A stretch of DNA of 64,000 bases from Phymorhynchus buccinoides (taxonomy: Eukaryota; Mollusca; Gastropoda; Neogastropoda; Raphitomidae): contig CM065694.1 of assembly GCA_017654935.2 (NCBI GenBank), positions 2,336,376 through 2,400,375 on the forward strand, written 5' to 3'. The translations under genes were made by a program, and so were the position numbers. This document shows positions 12,780-22,700 of the stretch, one piece after another. The notes under the pieces were generated by a model, which made no database searches, had not been told where the DNA came from, and was given only the letters and a program-made list of their open reading frames with translations. Numbering within the stretch: the stretch's first letter is position 1; each line of letters opens with the position of its first letter.

Positions 12780-13715
12780 TGGAAGAATGGCAATGATTAT
12801 GATTGGATATTTTACACATACTGTATATGTTTTAATGTTGCAACGACATATTTATGTTTTATTTAATTATTTTAATATTGTTTTACCCTCAAATATCTAA
12901 TTTGTAACTGCGCGCGTGCGTCTGTGTGCGCGTGCGTGCACGCTCGCCCGCACGTACGTGCACGCTCGCCCGCGCGTGTGCTTGGGTGTATCTGTGTTCT
13001 AATTTAAATTGAAATGTTATTTTTCATGTTTTATAAATTTGTCTTTAGGTTTAAACTGTAAAAAATTTTGGTTCTTTGATTGGCTGTTAGGTGGACGGTG
13101 TTGGGGGGGGGGGGGGGGGGAATAAATGTAAGAGAAAATGAGTATGTGTGTGTGTTTACTTGTTGGGGTGTCTTTGCGTGTGGGCATTTTTCTCTTTCAC
13201 CATGGCGGCATAGTGATGGGCAAGTTATATTGTGACTGGCCTTTCGCTGTGAAGCCGTGGTTGGGGGTGGGGAGTGTTGATGTGTACGGGCCCTTTAATG
13301 TGTAGTATATGTATTTATTGTATTGCATTTTGTATTCTTTTATATTGACTGCGAGACAAATTTCCCCGTTTTTTAAATGGGGACAATAAATAATTGATTG
13401 ATACGAAAAATACGGTAGACCGCTTTCTATGCTTTTACAACTACGGTTTAACCAATTTTTCCCTCCTTCTTATCTACAGAGCAACCACCACGACGACAAC
13501 TACGGAGACCTCCCCCGACATCTGAAACAACACCAAAACCCATCGACGGATGCATAACAGTTTGTGACGGACAAGTAAGGGACTTGCCAAAGTTTTATCC
13601 ATCATGTACCGACTGTGAGCACTTTTTTGTGTGCTTGTTTCCATTCGAGGGAGAGTCCTGGTGCATGGACAACAATGTCACAGCGTGTGTCACCACTTCT
13701 ACCACTTGTCATTAA
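7088..13715 (+). CDS. Small secreted chitin-binding (peritrophin-A/ChtBD2) protein, three exons
   Basis: Joined coding exons 7088-7151, 11143-11351 and 13482-13715 give about 168 residues. Residues 1-19 are a signal peptide (MAVLAPVFLLLAILCVTG), so the product is secreted. Residues about 27-88 form a ChtBD2 domain with the expected cysteines in NCGAFFTC, NCPSNLLYD and GVCNFPDW. A basic, proline-rich linker leads to a second, shorter cysteine-rich block with the ChtBD2 core TDCEHFFVC, lacking the usual final CP.GL.FN..C part. Such proteins bind chitin in cuticle, radula, shell matrix or gut lining. Exon phases agree between exons 1 and 2 (phase 1); the exon 2-3 junction is less certain because two donors (11347/48, 11351/52) and two acceptors exist; only one pairing keeps the frame. 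The stop lies inside a tandem repeat. Confidence 0.75.
7152..7963. other. Start of intron 1; no other gene seen
   Basis: Intronic sequence of the chitin-binding gene. Only a local echo of GTAACCGTAGCC-like words in both orientations (about 7493-7745) was noticed; no gene. Confidence 0.5.
7964..9690 (-). mobile_element. 5'-truncated LINE with TTGAC tandem tail, inside intron 1
   Basis: On the minus strand the element ends AATAAAGATCATTTTGACTT and then repeats TTGAC about six times (plus-strand TCAAG repeats at about 7964-7994). Short tandem tails of this kind are a known 3' signature of CR1-like LINEs. A purine-rich stretch (8200-8275) lies in its 3' UTR. The 5' end is lost within the reverse-transcriptase domain at about 9690. 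It sits antisense in intron 1 of the chitin-binding gene. Confidence 0.85.
8448..9690 (-). CDS. LINE reverse transcriptase fragment (motifs A to C and C-terminus)
   Basis: About 410 residues. Motif A region ILFIDFAKAFDVMNHALL, motif B GVPQGSILGPILFSLYINDL and motif C EMFADDSSLQS are all intact, followed by a C-terminal domain ending at a stop at 8448. The fingers part before motif A is mostly missing, so the frame up to 9800 includes unrelated flanking sequence. The copy cannot move by itself. Confidence 0.8.
9700..10250. repeat. Tandem repeat, about 130 bp unit, 3-4 copies
   Basis: Units contain TCTCGTGAACTACAGAACAG, then TTTTGGGCTATGTATTTTATG, then a GGGTGGAAAG block and a G-run of variable length (up to about 19 G at 9941-9959). 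Length variation is mostly in the G-run. The overlapping frames on both strands are repeat translations. Confidence 0.85.
10490..11130. repeat. Dispersed repeat family with ~125-bp internal tandem units
   Basis: Starts with a GAACGACGAGAGCGAAGCTGG-like block and then has four units with GGGACCTAGGACGCTCAAAT and AAGGTCATAGGTCAAAGTCACTGG, ending GGTCTAGCGTCTTAACACTC. The same family occurs at 54.78-56.93 kb, in part inverted. Ends directly at the acceptor of exon 2. Confidence 0.8.
11143..11351 (+). CDS. Exon 2: ChtBD2 domain exon
   Basis: Acceptor TTTGTCTACAG at 11142, donor TAC|GTAAAACAG at 11351 (an alternative donor GA|GTACGT lies 4 bases earlier). Encodes the first chitin-binding domain, with cysteines in QCLSDVSEC, VCGNCGAFFTC, HNC and GVC and a closing SC. 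The acceptor is immediately preceded by a repeat-family end, so the 3' splice site sits at a transposon boundary. Confidence 0.8.
11352..12437. other. Intron 2, no gene; 47-bp direct repeat at 11851 and 11934
   Basis: Intronic sequence. The phrase AAATTGTGCTGTTGGGAGAG and the following bases are duplicated 83 bp apart. 11508-11650 resembles 34021-34170 (CCCCTTGACTGCCAGAGAAA...), a dispersed repeat of unknown type. Confidence 0.55.
12438..12596. mobile_element. MITE with GACTATAAGGCG-type inverted ends
   Basis: Ends read TTTTTCTGACTATATAAGGC at one side and GTGCACCTTATAAAAAC at the other, matching three other copies in the window (16238, 58969, 60559). Central word GACTCAGACCCCTGC is shared by the family. 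Probably a Tc1/mariner-type non-autonomous element; no transposase seen. Confidence 0.7.
12597..13481. repeat. Microsatellites in intron 2 (CA/TG, GA, CG-rich, poly-G)
   Basis: CA/TG and (GA)n at about 12673-12775, an alternating purine-pyrimidine GC-rich tract rich in CGTGCG at about 12909-12980, and a G-run at about 13101-13120. No gene. A short piece GAAAAATACGGTAG at about 13406 resembles a MITE end. Confidence 0.7.
13482..13715 (+). CDS. Exon 3: linker and truncated second ChtBD2 block
   Basis: Acceptor CTACAGAG at 13481 keeps the frame from exon 2; use of the acceptor two bases earlier gives an early stop with the 11347 donor. Encodes a QPPRRQLRRPPPTSETTPKP linker, then CDGQVRDLPKFYPSCTDCEH and FFVC. 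The stop TAA (13713-13715) lies in the first unit of a 59-bp tandem repeat, so array growth may have replaced the original C-terminus. Confidence 0.65.
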   Translation, partial: QPPRRQLRRPPPTSETTPKPIDGCITVCDGQVRDLPKFYPSCTDCEHFFVCLFPFEGESWCMDNNVTACVTTSTTCH

Positions 13716-13899
13716 TCAAGCAGTGGGACAGCAACGTCACAGCGTGTGTCACCACTTCTACCACTTGTCATTAATCAAGCAGTGGGACAGCAACGTCACA
13801 GCGTGTGTCACCATTTCTACCACTTGTCATTAATCAAGCAGTGGGACAGCAACGTCACAGCGTGTGTCACCACTTCTACCACTTGTCATTAATCAAGCC
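13679..13899. repeat. 59-bp tandem repeat, nearly 4 copies, starting inside coding exon 3
   Basis: Unit begins CACAGCGTGTGTCACCACTT; copies start at 13679, 13738, 13797 and 13856 and are nearly identical. The first 37 bases are coding, the rest is 3' UTR or beyond. Confidence 0.95.
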
Positions 13900-14299
13900 G
13901 ATTTCCAGGAGCAGGCTCGATTCCAGTTCCTCAGAGTGGAAAAAAACTTGTCAGTGTTTTTTTCCTTTGCGAGTTGTTGATTTAATTTTTTTTTTTCTGT
14001 CTGCTGACGATTGTTGATTTAATACCCAAATGTTACTTTCACAGAATCTTGTTGGGTTTCTTTTAATCTCTTGTTTTTAATTAAGCTTATTTCTAGGAGC
14101 AGGCTTGATTCGAGTTCCTCAGAGTGGAAAATATTGCGTGTTTCTCTCTTTTATCCGTTGACGATTGTTGATTCAAGATTGTTGATTCAAGATCCAAATG
14201 CGACTTAAGAATCTTTCGTTGTTTCTTTTAAAGAAGAGTGGGGGAGAAGGAACGGATAAATGTAAATCATTGACATTTATTAAGCTTGATCATTTGTAT

Positions 14300-14477
14300 T
14301 ACAGTGGAACCTCCTTTATAAGACCTCCCATTATAAGACTCCCTCACACATGAATTGCTTCTCTGAGACATTGCCCTTCTTTGTAAGTATTAAAATCACC
14401 TCCCTTGTAAGACCTCTCCCTTATCAGACCTCATTTTGGATGACTTTTGAAGGCCTTATAAGGGAGGTTCCCCTGTA
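14300..14477. mobile_element. MITE, TACAGTGGAACC terminal inverted repeats
   Basis: Starts TACAGTGGAACCTCC and ends GGGAGGTTCCCCTGTA, inverted repeats bounded by TA, as expected for Tc1/mariner-type elements. Internal words TATAAGACC and TCATTTTGGATGA repeat in copies at 17398, 22947 and 30371. Confidence 0.8.
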
Positions 14478-14798
14478 TCAGTCACAGAGAAAAGCCAACC
14501 TTGAGGTTTTTGTTTTTCTTGTTGAGGTTTAGGGGAGTGTTGCAAAATGATTCTCGAGTGGAAAACGTTTTTGTTGTGATGGCTGGGGTTCTAGTGGGGA
14601 GGGGGAAGGGAAGGGGAGACGAGAGATAGACGTAGTTCTTGTTATTCCGTTTCTGTTGCTCCTGTTGAGTTATTTTTGTTCATTTCTATTTATCTCCAGG
14701 TATTAATTAAGGAGAATAAGCGCTATATAAGTGTATAGTTATTATTAAACCTCTGATCAAGGCTATTATTTTTCTAATTTTACAGTTTGCTACAATTG

Positions 14799-15145
14799 CA
14801 TGGGTGCAACTCCCCAAAATGAAAGACCCTGAAAGGCAGGGGTCCAGGGTCCAGGGGCAGAGCCCTGTTGGACGATTCAGGGGGTGGGTGGGGGGGGGGG
14901 CAAGCTAAGAGAGAGAGATAAGATAGACAGTTAAAATGATAGACATTTTGAGTCTGATAAACCTTGTAAAATTATTACATTGCCTTTGTAAACTTCCAAG
15001 ATAGAACAACCAAGTTCAAAACGCCCCAAATCGCTTGTGGTCAATAAAAATTAAAAAATTGGAGGAAATTTTAAAAAAAACAAGTTGTTTCTGGTAAAAT
15101 AAAAAATACTGAAATCAGTGTAAAAATGAAAGAGTAGCACCCATG
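14799..15145. mobile_element. Non-autonomous DNA element, CATGGGTGCAACTC ends
   Basis: Terminal inverted repeats CATGGGTGCAACTC and GAGTAGCACCCATG. Internal words GGGGTCCAGG and GACGATTCAGGGGG recur in copies at 37698 and 48156, and a relative at 15361 and 31068. hAT-like ends are possible; no transposase is encoded. Confidence 0.8.
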
Positions 15146-15360
15146 CTGAATTGTGCTCTCCCTAGTAACGTTGTCTTTTGCTATGCTTGCGTTTCATCAG
15201 TGTCCATTGGATGAAAGTCAGAAAGCACTATCGCTGAAGGTAAAACAAAAAAGGCAGGCAGATTGTACATTCTATCTTTTACCCATCAAACTGTAAAATG
15301 CTTATGTTTACCAACCCGATCTTATGTAATATCTAATGAAATAGTACCATGTTAAAACCA

Positions 15361-15626
15361 CATGGATGCAACTACACAAAATAAAAAAAACTGAAAGGCC
15401 GGGGTCCAGGGGTAATGTCCCCCTGCAGCTGAAGAAAAAATTGATTTATGAAGGTATTTTAGTTTGCTTTTTCCACAATTTATACAAATGCTTATTTTAA
15501 AGTGTTTGAAAAGTACAATACACACAAAGATCTTGTTTGACAACTTAAAAAAAAAAAAGGAAGTTCCTGTTCTGGTAAAATTCAGAAACACGAAATCCTT
15601 GTGTACCAGGAAGAGTTGCACCCATG
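15361..15626. mobile_element. Shorter relative of the CATGGGTGC element
   Basis: Begins CATGGATGCAACT and ends AGTTGCACCCATG, with internal GGGGTCCAGGGGTAATGTCC. Same layout as the copy at 31068-31378. Confidence 0.75.
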
Positions 15627-15639
15627 AATGCTGTGTAAG

Positions 15640-15965
15640 TTCATTGACCCTAACTCGATGTGTTGACCCTAACTCGATGTGTTGACCTTAACTCGATGTG
15701 TTGACCTTAACTCGATGTGTTGACCTTAACTCGATGTGTTGACCTTAACTCGATGTGTTGACCTTAACTCGATGTGTTGACCTTAACTCGATGTGTTGAC
15801 CTTAACTCGATGTGTTGACCTTAACTCGATGTGTTGACCTTAACTCGATGTGTTGACCCTAACTCAATGTGTTGACCCTAACTCGATGTGTTGACCTTAA
15901 CTCGATGTGTTGACCTTAACTTGATGTGTTGACCCTAACTCGATGTGTTGACCTTAACTTGATGT
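15640..15965. repeat. 19-bp satellite, about 17 copies
   Basis: Unit TTGACCTTAACTCGATGTG with CCCTAAC variants at both edges of the array. Highly uniform, so recently expanded. Confidence 0.95.
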
Positions 15966-16237
15966 AATGTGTGTGGTTGTGCATTTGTGGTCTTTTTCGA
16001 GTGTATCCGTATAGTCTTAAAATAATTTACTTATAAATACATGTGTTTGATGTATTGCAATAAAGATCAAAAGTTAATGAATAATCCCAAATCTTAGGAT
16101 TTTTTTTAAAGAACGAAAATGACAGTAAGTTTAACCCAAAAAATAAGCCGAAATTTAAACCCAAAAAGATAGGTTTAATAACAAAAATAAAAAACAAGTT
16201 TCAGAAATACCAAGAGAGGGGTATTGTTTTTTGTTAT

Positions 16238-16392
16238 TACTGTATTTTACGGACTACAAGGCGATACTTTTTCCCAGACTGAGACCCCTGCGTCCTATGA
16301 TGTGACTGATAATACAAAAAGAAAATAGAGTAACAACATCTGAATTTTGAGTCAAATTTGGGGGGTGCGCCTTATCAGGTAAAATCCAGTAC
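16238..16392. mobile_element. MITE with GACTATAAGGCG-type ends, 3' of RPL13A
   Basis: Ends TACTGTATTTTACGGACTAC and CGCCTTATCAGGTAAAATCC followed by AGTA. Same family as 12438, 58969 and 60559. Confidence 0.75.
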
Positions 16393-16554
16393 ATTTTTCT
16401 TTTGGGGTTTAAATTTCGACTGTTTTAATTCCTTAGAATCTTTTAGATTACAGTTTTCAAACTCAATCTTATTGTAGCTTAAAATTGCTGAAATTAAAAA
16501 AAAAAAAAATCAAATTCCTTCACGCCATTCTCCGCAACACACCAAATACCATGA

Positions 16555-16672
16555 CAGCGGCCAACATACTGAACACAGTGTCACACATGGGTCACGGCCA
16601 ACATACTGAACACAGTGTCACACATGGGTCACGGCCAACACACTGAACACAGTGTCACACATGGGTCACGTT
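16555..16672. repeat. 37-bp tandem repeat, 3 copies, just past RPL13A poly(A) signal
   Basis: Unit CACGGCCAACATACTGAACA then CAGTGTCACACATGGGT. It begins 12 bases beyond the poly(A) signal and so lies in the cleavage/termination zone of RPL13A. Confidence 0.9.
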
Positions 16673-16683
16673 TCTTCCACAGT

Positions 16684-16689
16684 TTTATT
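16684..16689 (-). terminator. RPL13A: RPL13A poly(A) signal AATAAA
   Basis: AATAAA on the minus strand 24 bases after the stop codon region of exon 7, giving a very short 3' UTR, usual for ribosomal protein genes. Confidence 0.85.
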
Positions 16690-16713
16690 TGTCACAACAG
16701 AGAGAAGAGGTGT

Positions 16714-16794
16714 TCAGTAGCCGCTGCTGGTGATGATCTCCTGGTATTTCTGAACCTTGGGGGCCACGTTCTTCTTCGCCTGCTCCCGCAGATG
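16714..16794 (-). CDS. RPL13A: RPL13A exon 7 (C-terminus)
   Basis: Acceptor GTGTTGCAG, then [20 protein letters not shown] and ITSSGY, stop TGA. Phase 0 start. Confidence 0.95.
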   Translation of the reverse strand, partial: HLREQAKKNVAPKVQKYQEIITSSGY

Positions 16795-19700
16795 CTGCAA
16801 CACGAGTAAACATTCACACATTAGTTCATCTTTCTTTTACACCTTCTCCCTTAAATACTACATCCACCAACCACACAAAACACATGCAAATGTGTGTGCG
16901 CACATGCACGCACACACACTATATCTCTTTCTTCAAATGACAACCATCTTTAAAATATGAAGCCTCTTTAGGCCACTGTCCCCTCAGACATGACATCTCT
17001 GTCAGAGAACATCAGACAATGTAGGTAAGTAATAATAACATCATCGGGGATCACAGAACTGTCGTCACAAAATTATAAATCATTTTGAGTTAAACAAGGT
17101 TCGGGTAAATATTTCACAATGATAAACATCCTTTTTTTCCCACTGATATAAATCCATTCTCAATGGATACAAATGTGAAATCAATTGAACTTATTTTCCT
17201 AAGAAACAATCTGCTTGGAGCAAAGATCTGCGAGAGCAATCTATCTGCCTGCCTGTGTTATTCGTGCTGAAACTAGAGTTCTAACCCTTGGCCATGGATC
17301 AGATCATCTGTGTTGAGTTCTAGAGTTGATCAGCATCGCCCAGAATGAAAGTTTTGTCAAACCTCAATTTTCTTTGCAATGTCAATGTCCTATCCCTCTT
17401 AAGTAGTTGTACCTCCCGTTATAAGACTCCCTCCCACATAAGACCTACTTCTCTGAGGCATTGCCCTTCTTTGTAAGTATTATAATTACTTCCATTATAA
17501 GACCCCTCTCTTATAAGACCTCATTTTGGATGGTTTTTGAAGGTGTTATAAGGGAGGTTCCACTGTACTACCATTACAATCAAACATTGCACAATACACA
17601 CATAAAGGCAGCAGAAGCTCCAGTATTCCCTCAGATAATGGTGTCTCCTTCAGGCTATATTCAGACAATGTAGGTAAGTAAGAATACATCATTGGGAAGT
17701 ACGCAGGAGTGGTAGCCTTTCAGAATCTCCCCGCACACACTTACAACCAAAAACTATTTTACTTTTAAAAGATTCCAGACGAGTTCACTGGCTTTATAAA
17801 AGACATGCAACACATTCTTAATGATAAACTATAATAACACATTCTTAATGATAGACTATAATAACAAGTCTTTCATTGGGGGGTTTTCTCCCTCCAAATA
17901 TTTTTACTATGATCGCAAGATTGTACATGAACCACAATAAAGCATAAAACTTCATTCAAGCACTACAATACATTTTTTTTCTTCTTCTTTGATCACTTAG
18001 ACAGTGTTCCCGATTACGCAGATCTGTACATAAATTACGCACAAAGTTTCAAGTTTGACGTATAAATCTTTCAGTCAATACGTCATTGTGACATACAGTT
18101 TTTCTCTCAGCCGATTGCTTCCTCAAATGTGTTTGCTGCGATCAGAATGCCGAAGCCATTTCGGCTTGCGGGAAACGATCAACCAAATATACTGGGCCTA
18201 TTCTTTCACTACTATACCATGCTTGAAGCAGACTACAAAAACTATCATGAACCACAGAGTAATTTCCCTTTGTTTCTCGCAACCCATGCTGCTCGCATGT
18301 GCACTGCTGCCTAGCCTAGCCGCTGCTTCGCTGGATTGCGAAAACTTCGATGCAAAGTTTTTCCAAAGACTCTGAAGTTTTTAAGTGAGGTGACAAAACC
18401 CCTCGAACCAGTTCCAGGCCCTTCAAGTTCTACTTCAACTGTCAGTAGTGATGAAAAGAAGAAAGTAACTCGCAAATTCAAGTTAAGTTGGTGTGAAGAA
18501 TTTGACTGGCTTCATGTCTTTATTTTAGAGCATATTGTCCATTTCAAATTACCCTTATAATTTGGGGGTAAAGGGTCATGATGACCCTTAAAATTTGGAA
18601 GCATGGGGAACACTGTTCCTGTCAATTATGAGCGCAGATGCGTCATGCTGTCATGCGCTTAACTAAGAGATAGTTAGGCCCAGCAAGTCCGACTTTGGAT
18701 GGAAGAAATCTTTTTGAAAGTGCGTCATCAAAAAAGGCAGGAGAATGGACCGGTAAGGCAGAAAGATAGTAGATGACGGCAAACAAAGGGAAAAGAGTCA
18801 AAGAGAGTGACAGATTAGAGGAAGCTACAAGCACAGAACTTCCAGAAGGTGGGGGAACTATTTATACAAAAGGACTCCACGATATCCCCACGGGGGGAAT
18901 TTTGTTTGAATATTTTTTTTCAAATACGTTCACAACTTGAACTCAGCTTTCCCATTTAAAAGAAGCTATAACTGTATTAGAGCTTGCATTGACGATGAGA
19001 GCTTTGTGGACTATCTAGTTCAATATCAAACAATTTACCTGATCAATTTTTCACCTACCAGTATTCTAAATGTTCGGTGCTAACAACCCTACCCCAGTAA
19101 CCATCGCTCTTCAACGTAAATTTACTTACTTATAAATTACCCCAGATACTTCCACGTTAAACTAAAAGCTTTCGCTTGCAATCAATTAATATCAAATCCT
19201 TTACGGAAGTTAAAAGGATTTCAACTGACTTCATCAATTTCTTGGCTTGCTGCTTGCTGTTTTTCTTCCTACTAACAATGCCATCCTACTGACAGCGACA
19301 TTTTATAACTTGGCACATGTTCCCTCAGACATGGTTTCTCCTACATGGAGTATTCAGACAATGTAGGTAAGTGATAATGACATCACTGGGAAGCACGACA
19401 CCTCTGCATGTCTAGCCAACATAAGACTTCACTACCAGACAGCAATTACAAGAGATCATTAACATGCAACACATTCTTAAAGATAGACTATAATAACAAG
19501 TCTTTCTTCTTTTTTTTTCTCCCTCCAAATATCTTTACTATGATCGCAAGATTGTACATGAATCACACTAAAGAATAAAACTTCATTCAAGCACCACACT
19601 ACAATTTTTTTCAATACGCTCTCAACTTGAACTCAGCTTTCCCATTTAAAAGAAGCTATAACTGTATTAGAGCTTGCATTGACGATGAGAGCTTTGTGGA

Positions 19701-22700
19701 CTATCTAGTTCAATATCAAACGATTTACCTGATCATTGTTTTCACCTACCAGTATTCTAAATTTTCGGTGCTAACAACCCTACCCCAGTAACCATCGCTC
19801 TTCAACGTAAATGTACTTACTTTAACTTATAAATTACCCAAGATACTTCCTCATTAAACCAAAAGCTATCGCTTGCAATCAATTAGCAAATCCTTTACGA
19901 AAGTTAAAAGGATTCTTCTTCTGTGATGGTGACCAACTTCTTTATACAGAAGTAATTGTACACACTTTAGGGGGTGACCATAGACAATGAAGCGGAAGAG
20001 GGAAAGAGAGAAAAGAGCACACATTACATTATCAGTTTTCCAAGAAAGGGCTACACAGTCACCCTATTAGATTTACTCGAGTTCAGCTTCAATATCTAGG
20101 GTAAAATCAGGATTAGAAAACAAAATAAAAACCTAGTTCCGGGCTGGGGAGGGGAGGACTACAGGGAGCTGCCGGCAGCTACTAATTTTCACGTTCGTGA
20201 AGATTTCAACTGGCTTCATCCATTTCTTAGCTTGCTGTTTTTCTTCCTACCAACATCATAGTATTTCTTTTGAAATCGGTAACAATGCCATCCTACTGAC
20301 AGTGACATTTTATAACTTGGTACATGTTCCCTCAGACATGGTATCTTCTACATGGAGTATTCAGACAATGTAGGTAAGTGATAATGACATCACTGGGAAG
20401 CATGACACCTCTGGAGGGAAAAAATACTTGAACACGTAGAAAGAGGTCAAGCATCTTTAATCAATCCAGAAATACAGGAAGAGCCTATGGATCATGGATC
20501 ATTTATCAATATGCTGCCTTCTGCAATATCTAGCCAACGTACAATTTCACTACCAGACAGCAATTACAAGAGATCACTGCATGGCAGCACTTCAAACATG
20601 ACAGGTCAGTGCAACTACTATTACTAGCAAGACAGTTTATACAAGATATCAACGCAAGTCGTCTGCTATCCTCCAGTTCGCAAAATATGTAACTATCCAT
20701 GAGCTTTATCTCAATTTCTCTCCCTTACACATTTTTTCTTCCAACTAAAATTACTTTACCCATGGAAATACCCCCTCACCCACTTCAACTTTTCCTTAAA
20801 AATCAGTGAATTCTCTGAAAAGCCAGCTCCTTGTAGCGTGTACCACAATCTTTTCTCTCCTCCGTCAAAACTGGCTCACCTGCAGCTTGCGTTTGCGTTC
20901 GTAGAACTGCTTGGACTTGACCTTCCTGCGGGCCTCCAGGGTGCCGACGACCTTCTGGTACTTCCAGCCGACCTCATGGGCCAGGCGGTTCAGGGAGCAG
21001 AACTGCGCACACACACACCAATGCACAGTGAGCATACAAGGAAGGATACCACAAAATCAAATCAAGTGTTGGGGGGGGGGGGGGGAATTTTCATTTCCGG
21101 TTTACCGACCGACCCTAGTTTTGGGCCACCGACCCTAAACTTTTTTTGGACGAATGGGGGGAAAACGAAAATAAGCGAGCAAACAGAAACATCATAAGTA
21201 CAAAAGCAGACACTGTTTTGCTTTATTAATTCACACACATGGAGTGATGGACCGAACACAAGTTAAAAAATAAAATTAAAAAGTCTAGCACCTACCTACC
21301 CTATTTTTCAAACTGATAAATCCCAGACATTGTTGTTGTGTTTTTGGGGGGCGGCCATACTGGGAAAACAGGCAGAGGAAGGCACTGCATAGACATTGTG
21401 CGTTGCATTTGCACATCTAATGCTCATGGTCCCTTGTACATTTCTTTGCCCAGAACTATTTCTTAAAACTTGAATGCTCATGTCCCCTTTTAGTTACATT
21501 TCTTTGTTCAAAACATTACATATTAATTTGTGGTAGTCTGGCTCAGATGGTAGTGCATGTAAAGTATTTTCACGGAGCTGTCAATTCCCAATGGGACGTA
21601 ATCATCACTGCACAAACTGTACCACAAAAGCGTCAATTCATAGACTGCAAATGAGCAATACACACTTTTAACAAAATAGATCAGTTGTATCATTATCCGA
21701 CATCCCAGAGTTTCATAACTCGCTTACAAACAACAACAGTATTTAAGGAATCTGCTGACCCAGTATTATCATCTCTGATCTTCAACTTGAAATCCTCAAC
21801 ACTTCCAAGGTAAATCATCATTATGGTGCTATGGTGCCAAAGAACCCCACTTAAAGTAAACATTGCACGTTACACATAAGTCATACTCAGTCACATAGTT
21901 CTTAGGACAAGCTGAAACTGGCATGATTGTGTCATCACCTCGAGAAGAGATGGAAACGGGAACTAATTAAGAAGGAGAAAAATCACTAGATTGTTTTACC
22001 ATTCTGATCAATCTGCCAGCTGGTTAAGATTTTCCCATTAACCGATTGATTAATAAAATATTTATTTATAACATTTTTATGGTGCCTGTCAACAAAGTGC
22101 ACATCAAAAGTAAAGACAGACACCTTTAGCAAACCTCCATTTTATGCAGATTCAGAATATAGTTGACGGAATCAATGGAAACTCTCATAGTCTGCCATAT
22201 CAGTAGTCATCACAAGTGTGTCAGACCACTACTTTATTTTGTTAATCATTGAGTTCCCAAAACAGCAAACCAAAACCTCTTCATCTAACTCAGCGTGCAA
22301 GGCAAGACGAGGACAAATCTTTAAGTCTTACTAACGCAGGGGTGGAAGGGAGGAGGAGGGGGAGGGATGGACATCATAATTGTCGGGCACAAAATTATCT
22401 CTCAAAACTTCCAGGCCAGGATGGAGAGGGAGGGGGTGGGGGGTAAAAGATCACAGTAAAACCAAACCTACATTTTAGCTAATCTACTTTCAATGTCGTT
22501 TACTTTTAAAAAGCAACAAGGCTACATGATCCCTTTAACAATTGCATTATGATAATTACAAAGATTTTTTTCTCAATTAACCAATCATCGTAATAAAAAA
22601 AAAGTTCTAATGCACCAAGCACAAGATCAGGAACTCTCAGTTCCTCACTTTCATTCAGAGGTCCAGACACAAGTTTCATCATGTCTTGCGTTCATGGTGC

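Larger units (their letters stand above)
18929..20400 (-). repeat. Direct duplication carrying two U34-like snoRNAs
   Basis: A block starting at ACTTGAACTCAGCTTTCCC and running through TTACCTGATCA and the U34-like gene occurs twice (about 18934-19400 and 19623-20400), the second with extra sequence (19915-20215). This explains snoRNA copies A3 and A4. Confidence 0.85.

Noticed and set aside
12697..12900. Short Cys/Arg-rich frames near 12.7 kb as a peptide gene
   Set aside because: They are microsatellite translations (CA, GA) without a start context or domain.
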